In this document: positions 63,287-64,000 of the stretch, piece after piece
Layout of the letters: every line of letters begins with the position of its first letter
Numbering within the stretch: the stretch's first letter is position 1
NCBI RefSeq assembly: GCF_031583065.1
Contig: NZ_CP134053.1
Location: forward strand, 7,853,001 to 7,917,000
DNA: 64,000 nt
Source: Streptomyces sp. CGMCC 4.7035
GTDB lineage: Bacteria > Actinomycetota > Actinomycetes > Streptomycetales > Streptomycetaceae
Direction: 5' to 3'
Program-made: the position numbers and the translations under genes
Notes under the pieces: generated by a model
Database searches by the model: none
What the model was told of the DNA's origin: nothing
Seen by the model: the letters and a program-made list of their open reading frames with translations, nothing else

Positions 63287-64000
63287 TCAGGAGTTCTGCA
63301 TCGCGGCCAGGAAGATCGGCACCTTGCGGGGGTTGCCGGAGGCCGACTTGGCGTCGGTGGATCCGACCGAGAAGACCAGGGTCCGGTCGATCCGGCCGTA
63401 GGCGTCCAGCGTGGCGCCCATCCCCGTGAGGTAGCCGTAGCGTTCGCCGGTCTTGCCGTAGGCGACGGTGCCGTCGGGAAGCACCAGGCGGGTGAGCCCC
63501 ATGGTGTACGCGGCGGGGTCCTCGCTGTCGTACATGGTGATGCCCTTGGGGGCCTGGAGCATGTGGTGGAGCTGGGCCTTGGGGACGACCCGGCCGCTGA
63601 ACAGCGCCACGGTGAAGCGCTCCAGGTCGGCGGCGGTGCTGATGATGTCTCCCGCCGCCCAGCCGGCGGAGACGTTCCAGTCGGTGACGTCGACCAGCCC
63701 GCCGGGGGTGCGCTGGTAACCGAGATTGTGCGGCCCGTGGATGTGCGGGTCGTCGCCGGGGTAGTAGGTGTCGCGCATACCGAGCGGGTCCAGGATGCGC
63801 CGCTGGACCTGGTGCTCGTAGGAATCCTTGGTCACCTTCTCGATGAGCAGGCCAAGGACGGTGTAGTTGATGTTGAGGTAGTGCTGCTTCTCGCCGGGGG
63901 TGAACTCCAGCGGGTGGGCGGTGGCGGAGGCCACCATCTGCAACGGGGTCGTCGTGTCGAAGCGGTGGGCGTACTGGTCCTCGAAGGAGTCCCCGGGGCC
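63287..64000 (-). CDS. Serine hydrolase, β-lactamase/D-Ala carboxypeptidase family (5' end missing)
   Basis: The last 237 residues of a gene that begins beyond the right edge. The class C Tyr-x-Asn motif is seen as HYLNINYTVLG, followed by the ILDPLGMRDTYY helix and a C-terminal YGKTGERYGY stretch, equivalent to the KTG/HTG box. The SxxK nucleophile must lie outside the window. Substrate could be D-Ala-D-Ala peptides or esters. Secreted location is likely but not visible. Confidence 0.88.
   Translation of the reverse strand, partial: GPGDSFEDQYAHRFDTTTPLQMVASATAHPLEFTPGEKQHYLNINYTVLGLLIEKVTKDSYEHQVQRRILDPLGMRDTYYPGDDPHIHGPHNLGYQRTPGGLVDVTDWNVSAGWAAGDIISTAADLERFTVALFSGRVVPKAQLHHMLQAPKGITMYDSEDPAAYTMGLTRLVLPDGTVAYGKTGERYGYLTGMGATLDAYGRIDRTLVFSVGSTDAKSASGNPRKVPIFLAAMQNS

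Overview
The window is high-GC actinobacterial chromosome, almost certainly Streptomyces. Supporting signs are third-position G/C bias, GTG/TTG starts, leaderless-looking genes, a 68-residue BldC, an Lsr2-family protein, valine/leucine dehydrogenase, HrpA, mycothiol-type DinB/MDMPI proteins and several NB-ARC/TPR or two-component regulators. From memory, the order dnaX–purD–purC–lsrL–purSQL–purF–purM–DUF3073–vdh–bldC–hrpA matches the conserved core near oriC of Streptomyces coelicolor (about SCO4065–SCO4096). A perfect parS site at 19.1 kb fits that position.

Layout. 0–9.4 kb is accessory-flavoured: the start of a coiled-coil cell-wall protein behind a ydaO-type (c-di-AMP) riboswitch, a PP2C phosphatase, tRNA-fMet, a divergent riboflavin-precursor cassette (permuted RibD, MarR regulator, GTP cyclohydrolase II) with repeated operator palindromes, a GntR–ABC operon, a decayed NCS2 permease and tRNA-Lys. 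9.4–22.3 kb holds an amino-acid permease, two large secreted proteins, a DEAD-box helicase with a repetitive Arg/Asp tail, a lipoprotein, a zincin, a membrane metallophosphoesterase and a tRNA Glu–Asp–Phe cluster with parS between Asp and Phe. 22.6–31.5 kb holds hrpA, a second identical tRNA-Asp, a small DUF6274-like protein, bldC, vdh and a DUF3073 protein.

31.5–54.6 kb is the purine region: purM, purF, purL, purQ, purS, purC and purD, all on the minus strand. It is interrupted by a META-domain lipoprotein, an MDMPI-type protein, a TetR relic, lsrL, three tRNA-Gly genes, an ABC exporter plus DesK/NarL-type two-component module, a dimethylformamidase-like protein, a 35-bp minisatellite and a membrane protein. 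It ends with dnaX and the small SRP RNA. purS, purQ and purL overlap as one operon and would act with PurF, PurM, PurD and PurC in the pathway to IMP.

54.7–64 kb begins with tRNA-Ser, whose 3' half is repeated 418 bp downstream. Between the copies lies the frameshifted end of a tyrosine recombinase, the scar of an integrative element. Next come a Tat-exported FAD oxidase beside an AT-rich gap, a DUF3152 zinc-protease-like protein, an orphan regulator, an XRE–NB-ARC–TPR regulator, an Fpg/Nei DNA glycosylase and a serine hydrolase cut by the right edge.

The most interesting candidates are the MarR-controlled rib cassette with three matching operators, the AICE scar, the parS site, the riboswitch and the intergenic minisatellites. 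I found no CRISPR array and no clearly unprecedented multi-gene defence system. All calls are from reading the sequence and remembered family knowledge; no search was run.
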